Position numbers and translations under genes: made by a program
Shown here: positions 55,804 to 64,000 of the stretch, piece by piece
Layout of the letters: each line of letters begins with the position of its first letter
How positions within the stretch are numbered: the stretch's first letter is position 1
DNA from: Agrobacterium rubi TR3 = NBRC 13261
GTDB taxonomy: Bacteria > Pseudomonadota > Alphaproteobacteria > Rhizobiales > Rhizobiaceae
NCBI RefSeq assembly: GCF_000739935.1
Contig: NZ_BBJU01000014.1
Span: forward strand, 244,090 to 308,089
Reading direction: 5' to 3'
Length of the DNA: 64,000 nt
The notes under the pieces: generated by a model
The model's database searches: none
What the model was told of the DNA's origin: nothing
The model's input: only the letters and a program-made list of their open reading frames with translations

Positions 55804-56991
55804 ATGAAAGACAGAGACGGGTTTTTAGGTGCCGCTGGTACCAACACACGGCTTGCCCATCTGGGCAACGACCCGGCCGATTACCATGGCTTCGTCAATC
55901 CACCGATTGTCCGCGGCTCGACGGTTCTTTTCCCCGATGCGCGGACACTCGTTTCGGAAGACCAGACATATACCTATGGCACCCATGGCACGCCGACCAC
56001 GGATGCGCTGTGTAATATGGTCAACGCTCTCGAAGGCTCGGCGGGCACCATACTGCTCCCTTCCGGCCTTGCCGCCGTCACCGTTCCATTCATGGCGTAT
56101 CTGTCGGCGGGCGATCACGCCCTGGTCGTCGATTCCGTCTATTATCCGACCCGCCGTTTCTGCAACAAGATGCTGAAGCAGTTCGGCGTCGAGGTCGAAT
56201 ATTACGACCCGGCCATCGGTGCTGGCATCGAAGCGCTGATCCGCCCCAACACGCGGCTGTTGCATCTCGAAGCACCGGGCTCCAACACATTCGAAATGCA
56301 GGATGTGGCGCTGATGTCGTCCATCGCCCACAAATATGATTGCGTCGTCACCATGGACAACACCTGGGCAACGCCGCTTTATTTCAAACCGCTGGACCAC
56401 GGCGTCGATGTCTCCATTCACGCCGCGACGAAATACCCGGCAGGGCATTCGGATGTTTTGATGGGCTTCGTATCGGCCAATGAGAAGCACTGGAAGAAGC
56501 TCTACGACACCAACACCGATATCGGTCTCTGCGTCACCTCTGACGAGGCCTATCAGGTGCTGCGCGGCATGCGCACCATGGGCATTCGTCTGGAACACCA
56601 CGGCAAAAGTGCGCTGGAGATCGCCCAATGGCTTGAAAGCCGCGACGATGTGGCACGCGTCCTGCACCCTGCCCTGCCCAGCTTCCCGACGCACGACATC
56701 TGGAAACGTGATTTCAAAGGCGCAAGCGGGGTGTTCTCTTTCGTCCTGAAAGCGCAAGACGGCCGCTTCACCGAAACATCGCACGCGTTCCTCGATGCGC
56801 TCTCCATTTTCGGCCTGGGCTTTTCCTGGGGCGGCTACGAATCGCTGGCCATCCCGGTCTCGCTGCGCGATCGCACCATCGCCAAAGGCCCGACAGAAGG
56901 CCCTGTTATTCGCCTGCAAATCGGGCTGGAAGACGTTGATGACATCAAGCGCGATCTGGAAGCCGGATTTGCGGCGGCGGCAGCGGCCTAA
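55804..56991 (+). CDS. metC: Cystathionine beta-lyase
   Basis: PLP-dependent enzyme releasing homocysteine, pyruvate and ammonia from cystathionine in methionine synthesis. It has 395 residues. The PLP lysine is Lys210 in HAATKYPAGHSDVLMG; TYTYGTHGTPTTDALCNMV and LPSGLAAVTVPFMAYLSAGD are the family N-terminal blocks, and TMDNTWATPLYFKPLDHGVD contains the cofactor Asp. Cystathionine gamma-synthase-like enzymes are the alternative. ATG 55804 is used; GTG 55798 is in frame. The stop codon overlaps that of the convergent FAD monooxygenase. Confidence 0.9.
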   Translation: MKDRDGFLGAAGTNTRLAHLGNDPADYHGFVNPPIVRGSTVLFPDARTLVSEDQTYTYGTHGTPTTDALCNMVNALEGSAGTILLPSGLAAVTVPFMAYLSAGDHALVVDSVYYPTRRFCNKMLKQFGVEVEYYDPAIGAGIEALIRPNTRLLHLEAPGSNTFEMQDVALMSSIAHKYDCVVTMDNTWATPLYFKPLDHGVDVSIHAATKYPAGHSDVLMGFVSANEKHWKKLYDTNTDIGLCVTSDEAYQVLRGMRTMGIRLEHHGKSALEIAQWLESRDDVARVLHPALPSFPTHDIWKRDFKGASGVFSFVLKAQDGRFTETSHAFLDALSIFGLGFSWGGYESLAIPVSLRDRTIAKGPTEGPVIRLQIGLEDVDDIKRDLEAGFAAAAAA

Positions 56992-58157
56992 AGCCCCTTC
57001 GCCCTGTAACCATACAGCCAATCGAAGTCCGCCAGAAATGCCTCTGGCGGCCTTACCGACAACAACATGTCACGACCCAACCTCAGCGGGCCGGCCGCAT
57101 GATAGGCAAACTTGTTCAGCGCCGCCCGTTTGCGCGCCTTGTCGATGCGGGGAATGCGGTGCGCCTGAAACTGCGACAGCGCCTCCGGCAAAGTCACGTC
57201 GCGGTTCACGAAGGTGGCGAGTTCGAAGGCATCCTCGATCGCCATCGCCGCACCCTGCGCGGCAAAGGGCATCATGGCGTGGGCGGCGTCGCCGATCAGA
57301 ACCGTATCAGTGCCATTGTGCCACACACCTTTTCCTGCCTGAAACAGCGGCCAGAATGTCGGCTTGGAAGCGCTTTCGATCATCGGCATGAATGCGCTGT
57401 TCCAGCGGCTGAACTGCTTCATCAACAGCGTCTGCTGGTTACCCTGTGCTTGCGCCTGCCATGTGGCGCCCGGATTGGCACCGGCTGCAATCGCCACTAC
57501 ATTGAAGGCACCCATCTCGGCCAGCGGATAGGCGACCAGATGCGCGGATGGACCTAGAAACGCGGTCACCGACTGGCTTTTGAGAAAGTCCGGAATATCT
57601 CCTTTGGCAACCGTAAACCGCCAGGCAACATAGCCGGAAAAACTCGCTTCCGGGCTTCCCGGCATCGCATGTCGGGCGCTGGACCAGACGCCATCGGCAC
57701 CGACGATCAGATCATGGTCCTGAGAAATCCGAGCGGCGATCTCGGCTTTGTTCACCGCATCCAGCTGTATGCCGAGATGGAGAGTGCAGAGCGGATTTTG
57801 CTGGACCGCAGCCAGCAATGCCTGTTGCAACGTCGCACGGTGCAACACGCCATAGGGCGCTTCCCAGCGTGATCGCGCAACTTGGCGCATCGGCAGGGAA
57901 ACGAGCCGTTTCAGCGACAGGCCGGAAGCTAGATCGACCGTTTCGGGCTCCAGCCAGCTTTGCTCAATCTGCGGCAAGACATCGAGTGCGGCCAGGATAC
58001 GCGCGGCATTGGGCGATATCTGAAGACCCGCCCCCACCTCTTCCAACTGCGGTGAACGCTCGATGATGTCGCAACGAACGCCGTACCGGGCAAAGGACAA
58101 GGCTGCGGTCAAGCCGGCAATACCGGCACCGATAATCGCTACGGATGTTACGGGCAT
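56988..58157 (-). CDS. FAD-dependent aromatic monooxygenase (salicylate-hydroxylase-like)
   Basis: 389 residues of the group A flavoprotein hydroxylases. The N-terminal Rossmann motif is IIGAGIAGLTAALSFARYGV, the DG motif is LIVGADGVWSSARHAM, and the GD motif is VLIGDAAHAMMPFAAQGAAM. Substrate could be salicylate, another hydroxybenzoate or a quinone precursor; not decidable here. It converges on metC with a 4-base overlap of stop codons, and lies 23 bases after the zinc-finger gene on the same strand. Confidence 0.86.
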   Translation of the reverse strand: MPVTSVAIIGAGIAGLTAALSFARYGVRCDIIERSPQLEEVGAGLQISPNAARILAALDVLPQIEQSWLEPETVDLASGLSLKRLVSLPMRQVARSRWEAPYGVLHRATLQQALLAAVQQNPLCTLHLGIQLDAVNKAEIAARISQDHDLIVGADGVWSSARHAMPGSPEASFSGYVAWRFTVAKGDIPDFLKSQSVTAFLGPSAHLVAYPLAEMGAFNVVAIAAGANPGATWQAQAQGNQQTLLMKQFSRWNSAFMPMIESASKPTFWPLFQAGKGVWHNGTDTVLIGDAAHAMMPFAAQGAAMAIEDAFELATFVNRDVTLPEALSQFQAHRIPRIDKARKRAALNKFAYHAAGPLRLGRDMLLSVRPPEAFLADFDWLYGYRAKGL

Positions 58158-58180
58158 GGAAAGCCCCGGTTGGCAGGCGG

Positions 58181-58426
58181 TTACGCCGCGTTGACGTGGA
58201 AGACGCAGCCGGGCGGGTTGGTCTGGGTGGCTTTGACCGAAGGGTTGTAGCGATATAGCGTCGAGCAGTAGGAACAGACTTTTTCGTTATCATCGCCCAT
58301 ATCGATGAAGATATGCGGATGATCGAACGGCACGGATGCGCCGGTGCACATGAATTCCTTGACGCCGATTTCGATCACGGCGTGTCCGCCATCGTTCTGG
58401 AAGTGGGGAATGGTATGGCCGGCCAT
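58181..58426 (-). CDS. Small zinc-finger protein (CHCC type, NDUFS6-like)
   Basis: 81 residues with a C-x8/10-H-x14-C-x2-C pattern (Cys27, His36 or His38, Cys51, Cys54) in FMCTGASVPFDHPHIFIDMG and EKVCSYCSTLYRY. This is the zf-CHCC domain, shared with the NDUFS6/13-kDa accessory subunit of complex I. In alphaproteobacteria such a protein may associate with complex I; that is inference. ATG 58426 (MAGHTIPHF) is used rather than the upstream extension. Confidence 0.87.
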   Translation of the reverse strand: MAGHTIPHFQNDGGHAVIEIGVKEFMCTGASVPFDHPHIFIDMGDDNEKVCSYCSTLYRYNPSVKATQTNPPGCVFHVNAA

Positions 58427-58582
58427 GGTCGTCTCCAAATGCAACTGCGTGGGTGAGCGCTGAAAGCGCATGTTTGGCGGATATGTAGCGTCAAATCTGC
58501 TCGACCTCCACAGAAATCATCGCGCAATATGTTCAACGCTGCGATTTCCTGACATATGCTGAGCCAAAAAAGGATGTCCCTG

Positions 58583-59371
58583 ATGAATCTCAACGTGCCG
58601 CAATTTTTGTCTTTCTCCCACGATGGCCTGCAACTGGCCTATTTCGATGAGGGTGATCCATCAGGCGTTCCGGTTCTGTTGATCCACGGCTTTGCCTCGA
58701 GTGCCTCGGTCAACTGGGTGCATCCCGGCTGGGTGAAGACACTGGGCGATGCCGGATATCGCGTCATCGCGCTCGACAATCGCGGCCATGGCACAAGCGA
58801 CAAACCGCATGATCCAGACGCTTATTACCCTGCCGCCATGGCAGAAGATGCCATCGCCCTGCTTAACCATCTCGGCATCGCTCAGGCGCATGTCATGGGC
58901 TACTCCATGGGCGCACGCATATCTGCCTTCGTCGCCATGGCCCACCCGGAGCGGGTTCGCTCGCTGGTGGTCGGCGGCCTTGGCATCGGAATGGTGGATG
59001 GCGTGGGTGATTGGGACCCGATTGCGGATGCGCTTCGCGCGCCGTCTCTGGATGTCGTTACCCATGAGCGCGGCCGCATGTTCCGCGCCTTTGCCGATCA
59101 GACGAAAAGCGACCGCATCGCGCTTGCCGCCTGCATAGAAACCTCCCGTGTTCTGGTGACCCGCGAGGAAGCCGCCAAGATCGATAGTCCGACCCTGATT
59201 GCGGTCGGAACCAAGGACGATATTGCCGGTTCCGGCGCGGAACTGGCACAGCTGATGCCGCATGCCAAAGCCATCGATATTCCCGGCCGCGACCACATGC
59301 TGGCCGTGGGCGACCGCGTCTTCAAGGCAGCCGTTCTGGAATTTTATCGCGAGCTGGACGCCAAGGCCTGA
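58583..59371 (+). CDS. Alpha/beta-fold hydrolase
   Basis: 262 residues. The fold is complete: oxyanion region LLIHGFASSASVNW, nucleophile elbow GYSMGAR, an acidic residue in LIAVGTKDDIAG, and the catalytic His in IPGRDHMLAV. The family includes esterases, lactonases and haloperoxidase-like enzymes, and the substrate is unknown. ATG 58574 or 58556 are possible earlier starts; 58583 has GGATG about 10 bases upstream. Divergent from the zinc-finger gene. Confidence 0.87.
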   Translation: MNLNVPQFLSFSHDGLQLAYFDEGDPSGVPVLLIHGFASSASVNWVHPGWVKTLGDAGYRVIALDNRGHGTSDKPHDPDAYYPAAMAEDAIALLNHLGIAQAHVMGYSMGARISAFVAMAHPERVRSLVVGGLGIGMVDGVGDWDPIADALRAPSLDVVTHERGRMFRAFADQTKSDRIALAACIETSRVLVTREEAAKIDSPTLIAVGTKDDIAGSGAELAQLMPHAKAIDIPGRDHMLAVGDRVFKAAVLEFYRELDAKA

Positions 59372-59507
59372 TTTGGAAGAATCATTTTCCAAAAAGCTGT
59401 CAGAAAAACTGATGCTTTCGCGTCTTTAACCGCGTTGTTAAATCACCATTTCTAGGCGACAGTTTTTTCTATATAAATAAACGGCACCAATTTGAGGGAG
59501 ACCAGTC

Positions 59508-60332
59508 ATGGTCGCACGCACAGAGGCACGCCAGCAGGACCAGCTTTCCCTGGTCGATCCCATCTGGGGAAGTCTGCAGAATGAGGCGCGCACTGCGGCA
59601 TCGCAAGATCCGCTGTTGTCAGCCTTTTTCTACTCCACGATTTTGAACCATCATTCGCTGGAAGCCTGTGTCGTCTACCGTATCTGCGAACTTCTCGACC
59701 ACCCGGATATGCAGGCGGTCCTCTTGCGCCAGACATTCGAGGAGATGCTTGCCGACTGGCCGGAATGGGGCTCCATTCTGCGCGTCGATATTCAAGCCGT
59801 TTATGATCGCGACCCGGCCTGCACGCGCTTCATCGAGCCGGTGCTATATTTCAAAGGCTTCCACGCCATCCAGACCCACCGGCTGGCGCACTGGCTGTGG
59901 AACAAGGGCCGTCGCGATTTCGCACTCTACCTGCAAAGCCGCGCATCAAGCATTTTCCAGACGGACATCAACCCGGCAGCGCGTCTTGGTAAGGGGCTGT
60001 TCCTCGATCACGCAACCGGCCTCGTCGTTGGTGAAACCGCAGTCGTCGGCGATAACGTCTCCATCCTTCACGGCGTCACCCTGGGTGGCACCGGCAAGGA
60101 AGGCGCTGACCGCCATCCGAAAATCCGCAGCGGCGTACTGATCGGCGCTGGTGCCAAAATTCTCGGCAATATCGAGATCGGCAGTTGCTCACGCATCGCT
60201 GCCGGCTCTGTCGTGCTGAAACCCGTTCCACCCAATGCGACAGTCGCTGGCGTGCCGGCGCGCGTGGTGGGAGATGGTGGATGCAACGAACCTTCGCGCA
60301 TCATGGATCAGATCATCGGCGCCGACATCTGA
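59508..60332 (+). CDS. cysE: Serine O-acetyltransferase
   Basis: First step of cysteine synthesis, acetylating L-serine from acetyl-CoA. It has 274 residues. The helical N-terminal domain includes DPLLSAFFYSTILNHHSLEA. The left-handed beta-helix includes GLFLDHATGLVVGETAVVGD, in which the His and Asp of the family are present, and ILHGVTLGGTGKEGADRHPK. The C-terminus ends DQIIGADI, and the terminal Ile is the family feature that inserts into CysK. GAGGGAGA precedes the ATG. Confidence 0.94.
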   Translation: MVARTEARQQDQLSLVDPIWGSLQNEARTAASQDPLLSAFFYSTILNHHSLEACVVYRICELLDHPDMQAVLLRQTFEEMLADWPEWGSILRVDIQAVYDRDPACTRFIEPVLYFKGFHAIQTHRLAHWLWNKGRRDFALYLQSRASSIFQTDINPAARLGKGLFLDHATGLVVGETAVVGDNVSILHGVTLGGTGKEGADRHPKIRSGVLIGAGAKILGNIEIGSCSRIAAGSVVLKPVPPNATVAGVPARVVGDGGCNEPSRIMDQIIGADI

Positions 60333-60450
60333 GGCTTCAGGATCGGTCGACCTGCGTGTGGATCATCCAGACGATTTGCCTCTTTGACTTTACTTTCGCC
60401 TTTAAGCCATGGCAAAAGCGGCGCAACGTGAACCGCACAGGAGAACAGTG

Positions 60451-60654
60451 GTGAAAGCCGAAGAAATCAAAAAGCTCGACGCCTATTTTAAGCGCACCTT
60501 CAACGAACAGATCGTCGTCAAGGCGCGCCCGCGCAAGGACGATTCGGCTGAAGTCTATGCCGGCGAAGAATTTCTTGGCGTCGTCTATATCGATGACGAA
60601 GACGGCGATCGTTCCTACAATTTCTCCATGGCCATCCTCGACGTCGACCTCTGA
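60451..60654 (+). CDS. DUF3126 small conserved protein
   Basis: 67 residues from GTG 60451, preceded by GGAG at 8 bases. The sequence KAEEIKKLDAYFKRTFNEQI, RKDDSAEVYAGEEFLGVVYI and DRSYNFSMAILDVDL is the whole DUF3126 domain, which in Rhizobiales usually follows cysE as here. A longer frame to ATG 60409 lacks support. Function unknown; the spacing of 118 bases leaves room for its own promoter. Confidence 0.9.
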   Translation: MKAEEIKKLDAYFKRTFNEQIVVKARPRKDDSAEVYAGEEFLGVVYIDDEDGDRSYNFSMAILDVDL

Positions 60655-60683
60655 TCACCATCCGGTGACAGCATCATTCAAAG

Positions 60684-60716
60684 CCGCCCGCGACAATCGT
60701 CTGCGGGCGGTTTTGT
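60684..60716 (+). terminator. Rho-independent terminator after the DUF3126 gene
   Basis: CCGCCCGC (60684-60691) pairs with GCGGGCGG (60703-60710) around an 11-base loop, followed by TTTTGTTTTG. Confidence 0.88.
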
Positions 60717-60797
60717 TTTGAAAAAGGCCTTTTGTAATTTTTCTAAAAGCGTGCGGAACCAGTTTTCAGGTGATCCGTTTATCCAGCGTCCCCCGAT

Positions 60798-60857
60798 GAA
60801 GCGTGGGGTTTACGACAAACGGGACGCCCCCTGATCCCGTCCTAAACTCCACGCTTC
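60798..60857. repeat. Long imperfect hairpin element of unknown function
   Basis: GAAGCGTGGGGTTTA (60798-60812) pairs with TAAACTCCACGCTTC (60843-60857) with one G-T mismatch. Inside it ACGGGA (60819-60824) pairs with TCCCGT (60835-60840). The element lies in the 380-base gap between the DUF3126 terminator and tRNA-Glu. No other feature was found in that gap. Confidence 0.65.
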
Positions 60858-61034
60858 CCCCTCTCCCATCATCATGACATCCCACTCAGTTTGCAGTCCT
60901 TTTGCTTGAGGCGGCAATGCTTTTCCACAGCGTCGATGCGCTCGGGAATAAAAATGTCATCGAAATGCAAAAAAGTGGAAATAGGCGCTTGCGGAGAATC
61001 CGGTGCCTGACTATAAGGGCGCCACACAAGGTAT

Positions 61035-61109
61035 GCGCCCTTCGTCTATCGGTTAGGACGTCAGATTTTCATTCTGAAAAGAGGGGTTCGACTCCCCTAG
61101 GGCGTACCA
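61035..61109 (+). tRNA. tRNA-Glu (anticodon TTC)
   Basis: 75 bases with encoded CCA. Acceptor GCGCCCT pairs with AGGGCGT (one G-U). The anticodon stem TCAGA/TCTGA encloses TTTTCAT, giving TTC. The T arm is GGGGTTCGACTCCCC, and the D arm contains GGTTAGGAC. Confidence 0.95.
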
Positions 61110-61198
61110 CTCCCCCAAAGATATCATAGCGATACAAGCGTTGCTTAAACCGACGCGTGACGTATATTATATGCAACTTTAAGTTTTCAACAGCAATT

Positions 61199-63007
61199 TT
61201 ACGGCGCGACTGCCGCGTCCAGAACGCGTAGCTGAACCCGTTTCTGGCCTTGCCATTGATCAGCGCCCAGCGTGCCCGCAACATGGATTTGTTGCCCTCT
61301 CGCATTCATCAGCATGTGCCCCAAGGGCGCATCTGCCGCACGAAACGCAATGCCATCCAGCCGTGAGCCGTCCATCGCCTCTAGCGTGATCTTGACATGC
61401 GAGGTGCCGACGACTCGAACATCGCGCAAACGGTGAGCGGGGACGGCGAAGATGGGCTGCGAGTGGCCCGAGCCATACGGGCCTGCCTGCTCCATCTGTT
61501 CGACCAGCGCCAGCGTCGCGCCCGATGCGCCAATTGCGCCATCGATTTTCAGCACGCTGTTTTCCACCAGTTGAAAGACAGTCTTTTGCGCCGCCTTTTC
61601 GAAGAAGGTTCGGAGGCGACCGAGATTGGCACGCTCCACCGTCAGACCCGCCGCCATGGCGTGACCACCACCCTTGACCAGCAGACCGGCATCGACAGCA
61701 TTGCGCACCATGCGACCCATATCGAAACCGTTGATGGAACGGCCAGAGCCGGAGCCCTTGCCTTGTGAGTCGAACGCGATGGCAAAGGCCGGGCGGCGGA
61801 AGCGATCCTTCAGACGCGAGGCCAAGAGGCCGACGATGCCGGGGTGCCAGTTTTCCCTCGCCGTGACGATGACGCCCGCACCGGTGCCGTCACCATATTC
61901 GTATAGAGCCTCGGCTTCCGCTTCGGCCAGCATGATTGCTTCCATGGCCTGACGTTCGCGGTTCAACTCATCCAGCTTTTCGGCGATGACTTCGGCCTGG
62001 GCCTCATCATCCAGCGTCAACAGGCGGCTGCCGAGGGCTGCATCACCGATGCGTCCTCCGGCATTGATGCGTGGCCCGACCAGAAAGCCGAAGTGATAGG
62101 GCGTGACCGGCCCGCCAAGACCGGCCTTCTTGAACAGCGCCGCAAGGCCTGCATTCTTCATGTGCCGGGCGGCGATCAGTCCCTTCACCACATAGGCGCG
62201 GTTGAGGCCTTTGAGCGGCACGACATCGCACACCGTCGCCAGCGCCACGATGTCGAGATAGGACAGAAGATCGAGCGTATAGGCGCGGCTGTCGCGCTGG
62301 TCCTTCAACACACGCAACGTGGCGACCAGCACGAGAAATACGACGCCTGCGGCGCAGAGATGCCCCTGCCCTGACAGATCATCCTCCCGGTTGGGATTGA
62401 CCAGCGCCACAGCTGGCGGCAGTTCTGTGCCGACCTGGTGGTGGTCGATGACGACGACATCGGTTTTGGCATCGCGGGCAGCCGCGAGCGACTCGTGGCT
62501 GGTGGAGCCGCAATCGACAGTGATGATCAGCGTCGCGCCATTGGCGGCAAGCTGCTGCATGGCGGCGGGGTTGGGTCCGTAACCTTCGAAGATACGGTCG
62601 GGAATATAGATTTCCGGATCAAGACCGAAGTGGTGCAGGAAGCGATACATCAGCGCTGAAGACGATGCCCCATCGACATCATAGTCGCCGAAGATCGCGA
62701 CCTTCTCATTGCGCTTGATGGCGGCTGCAATGCGCTCGGCCGCCTTTTCGCAATCGGTCAGCGTCAGCGGGTCCGGCATCAGCGAGCGGATGGTGGGGTC
62801 GAGGAACGCGAGAGCATCATCGACACCAACGCCACGGCCTGCCAGAACGCGGGCGACCAGTTCGGGAATGCCGTGAACCTGCGATATGGCCAGAGCGCGG
62901 TTCTGCCCGGCCTGATCCAGCCGCGACATCCACTTCTGCTCCGTTGCCGACCGATCCACACCGAGAAAGGCTCTCGGTACAGTATCGACCGCTTCATTCA
63001 TCGCCAT
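61199..63007 (-). CDS. recJ: Single-stranded-DNA-specific exonuclease RecJ
   Basis: 5'-3' exonuclease for recombination, mismatch and base-excision repair; 602 residues. DHH-phosphoesterase motifs: VAIFGDYDVDGASSSALMY (motif I), VDCGSTSHESL (II), VIDHHQVGTELPPA (III, DHH), and the DHHA1 motif GGGHAMAAGL near residue 445. The C-terminal OB-like region ends HVAGTLGADQWQGQKRVQLR. ATG 63007 or 63001 are both possible starts. Confidence 0.94.
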   Translation of the reverse strand: MAMNEAVDTVPRAFLGVDRSATEQKWMSRLDQAGQNRALAISQVHGIPELVARVLAGRGVGVDDALAFLDPTIRSLMPDPLTLTDCEKAAERIAAAIKRNEKVAIFGDYDVDGASSSALMYRFLHHFGLDPEIYIPDRIFEGYGPNPAAMQQLAANGATLIITVDCGSTSHESLAAARDAKTDVVVIDHHQVGTELPPAVALVNPNREDDLSGQGHLCAAGVVFLVLVATLRVLKDQRDSRAYTLDLLSYLDIVALATVCDVVPLKGLNRAYVVKGLIAARHMKNAGLAALFKKAGLGGPVTPYHFGFLVGPRINAGGRIGDAALGSRLLTLDDEAQAEVIAEKLDELNRERQAMEAIMLAEAEAEALYEYGDGTGAGVIVTARENWHPGIVGLLASRLKDRFRRPAFAIAFDSQGKGSGSGRSINGFDMGRMVRNAVDAGLLVKGGGHAMAAGLTVERANLGRLRTFFEKAAQKTVFQLVENSVLKIDGAIGASGATLALVEQMEQAGPYGSGHSQPIFAVPAHRLRDVRVVGTSHVKITLEAMDGSRLDGIAFRAADAPLGHMLMNARGQQIHVAGTLGADQWQGQKRVQLRVLDAAVAP

Positions 63008-63099
63008 GCGCGCGCTTACCCAATCCAGCCATATCGTCCGCTTACGGGCTAAAGGCCGAACCCGGCTTTTTCAAGCACAAATGTGGAGTTACGCCCGGC

Positions 63100-63300
63100 T
63101 TACCAAAGCGGCAGAAAAATGAAGGCGGCAAAAGCACCGACGAGTGCGGTGATCAGGCACAGCGCCCGCCAATCCCGCTCCTGCCCCTCGATCTCGAATT
63201 CCAAACTGCGGAAATTGTCGTTCGCACCAATTTTGCGCGGTCTCCGCTCGGCATCAGGCCGAATGAAACGGTCTTCCTTGAACAGTATCGTCGTTTTCAC
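63100..63300 (-). CDS. Small single-pass membrane protein
   Basis: 66 residues. A basic/polar N-terminal part (KTTILFKEDRFIRPDAERRP and KIGANDNFRSLEFEIEGQE) precedes one C-terminal hydrophobic helix (LCLITALVGAFAAFIFLPLW). GTG 63300 is chosen because GGGAGG lies 7 bases upstream; GTG 63306 touches that site. Upstream of recJ, on the same strand. Family not recognised. Confidence 0.6.
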   Translation of the reverse strand: MKTTILFKEDRFIRPDAERRPRKIGANDNFRSLEFEIEGQERDWRALCLITALVGAFAAFIFLPLW

Positions 63301-63306
63301 GGCCAC

Positions 63307-63889
63307 GCCTCCCGTCGCTTGGTGAATATGGCGCAGCGTAACACTTCAGACCCCTCGTTTGCAAAGCCTTCAATATCAAAAATCCCGTGAACATGCGTTC
63401 GCGTTCACGCGGCGCGGCTACGCCCGTGGCATGGTCATTCAGCCCGGAGAGCACACGCAACTGCGGTGGTGTCTCTGGTATGGTATCGTCTCTGGCGCCG
63501 CATTTGCGTGGCCTCTGGCATTTCGTCTCAGTCGATATCTCTCCACCGGCAGGCAGGCGTACCCGCCGGTGCAGAGTGAGGTTCAGCCGAGCCATCATTG
63601 GTCCCGGCTTCGCCCCGTATGCTCATCTATCGGGCCGTCCAGTCGCTGCTCCTACCCACCGAGGGAATCAGAGCGCGGCTTTCGGACCCGCTATTCAGGC
63701 AGCTCGATCTCCACCCGCACGTTCCGGGTTGATGCCAACGCTACCTGCGCCGTCCCCGCACTGTCTCGCGATACAGTGCGGTTGGAACGCGGGTGAAGTG
63801 TAGGCATGGGTTTTGGGAGCGTGGAGAAAAAAGTTTTGACTTTTTTTGATTTTTTTCTGGTGAGGTGGAGGTCTGCGGGTGCCGCTCAC
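63307..63889. other. Stretch without a convincing gene, rich in inverted repeats
   Basis: About 580 bases. Open frames exist on both strands (e.g. plus 63359-63796, minus 63254-63598), but their residues are Arg/Ser-rich and unlike a protein family. It holds CACCGGC/GCCGGTG (63544-63571) and a 24-bp near-palindrome at 63757-63780. T-rich sequence follows (63833-63877). Confidence 0.4.
63757..63780. promoter_or_regulatory. 24-bp near-perfect palindrome
   Basis: CGCACTGT and ACAGTGCG flank CTCGCGAT; only one symmetric pair in the 24 bases is mismatched. It is operator-like or the stem of an RNA hairpin. No regulated gene can be assigned. Confidence 0.45.
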
Positions 63890-63934
63890 CCCCCTCTGTC
63901 CTGCCGGACATCTCCCCCTCAGGTGGGGAGATCG
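63887..63934. repeat. Palindromic intergenic repeat of the CCCCCCTCTGTCCTGCCGGA family
   Basis: The run CACCCCCCTCTGTCCTGCCG, then GACATCTCCCCCTC, and AGGTGGGGAGATC has GATCTCCCC-type self-complementarity (ATCTCCCC with GGGGAGAT). Very similar strings recur between genes in many Rhizobiales genomes by my recollection. Only one copy in this window. Confidence 0.5.
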
Positions 63935-64000
63935 ACTCGTGGATAGCCCTTGTGCATCTTGAAAGCTGCGGATAGAGCGAACAGCTTGCGTCTTGCCAAT

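Noticed and set aside
63651..63813. Short minus ORF ending NVRVEIELPE and similar small frames near 63.7 kb
   Set aside because: About 38 codons, no ribosome site, and overlaps a 24-bp palindrome; not enough to call a gene.
1..64000. CRISPR array, prophage, insertion sequence or biosynthetic cluster
   Set aside because: No regularly spaced direct repeats, transposase, integrase, phage structural genes or large synthases were found in either strand.

Overview
This is an ordinary, gene-dense chromosomal window from an alphaproteobacterium of the family Rhizobiaceae, most like Agrobacterium or a close relative. The evidence is the gene set and order: an AapJQMP amino-acid transporter, an ExoR-type periplasmic regulator, a PopZ polar organizer, tatABC next to scpAB and nagZ, and surE-pcm-nlpD. 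GC-rich third positions and RIME-like palindromic intergenic elements agree with this. I see no prophage, insertion sequence, integrase, rRNA operon or CRISPR array. Assignments rest on reading the protein sequences; no database search was run.

Layout. 0-5 kb: the start of a secreted protein, parE (topoisomerase IV), a RIME-like element, a frameshifted BrnA-type antitoxin remnant, a monothiol glutaredoxin and a Bcr/CflA-type exporter. 5-11 kb, mainly minus strand: two tandem inositol-monophosphatase paralogues, ttcA, glsA and a large L,D-transpeptidase. 11-16.8 kb: fumC, a diguanylate cyclase, a flavin-reductase-fold protein, a KefB/C-type antiporter and a DUF971 protein. 16.9-21.4 kb, plus strand: moaA, then a run of four genes with ATGA overlaps (DMT permease, Bcr/CflA permease, mobA, mobB), so molybdenum-cofactor genes dominate. 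21.4-37.4 kb, minus strand: an nlpD-like gene with a degenerate peptidase domain, pcm, surE, serS, tatC-tatB-tatA, scpB-scpA, nagZ, a giant SPOR protein, argS and dgt. 37.6-46.9 kb: erpA, xthA, exoR, a FadL-family porin, valS, popZ and a second Pcm-type methyltransferase. 47-49.1 kb: tRNA-Cys and a cluster of very small membrane or envelope proteins, several too short for routine gene calling. 49.2-55.4 kb: a CinA-domain protein, a tandem universal-stress protein behind an FNR/FixK-type box, and aapJQMP. 55.8-64 kb: metC, an FAD monooxygenase, a zinc-finger protein, an alpha/beta hydrolase, cysE, DUF3126, tRNA-Glu, recJ, a small membrane protein and a 700-base stretch with palindromes but no convincing gene.

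Functional themes are cell-envelope maintenance (L,D-transpeptidase, NlpD-like, NagZ, SPOR, Tat, PopZ, ExoR), translation (serS, argS, valS, ttcA, two tRNAs), cofactor and redox work (moaA, mobAB, grxD, erpA) and nitrogen/sulfur amino-acid metabolism (glsA, aapJQMP, metC, cysE).

I found no convincing new multi-gene system. The best leads are a perfect FNR/FixK box before the universal-stress gene, four copies of a 111-117 bp palindromic element sharing an internal core, a frameshifted orphan antitoxin behind an operator-like palindrome, the small-protein cluster at 47-49 kb, and a strong unassigned hairpin before tRNA-Glu.
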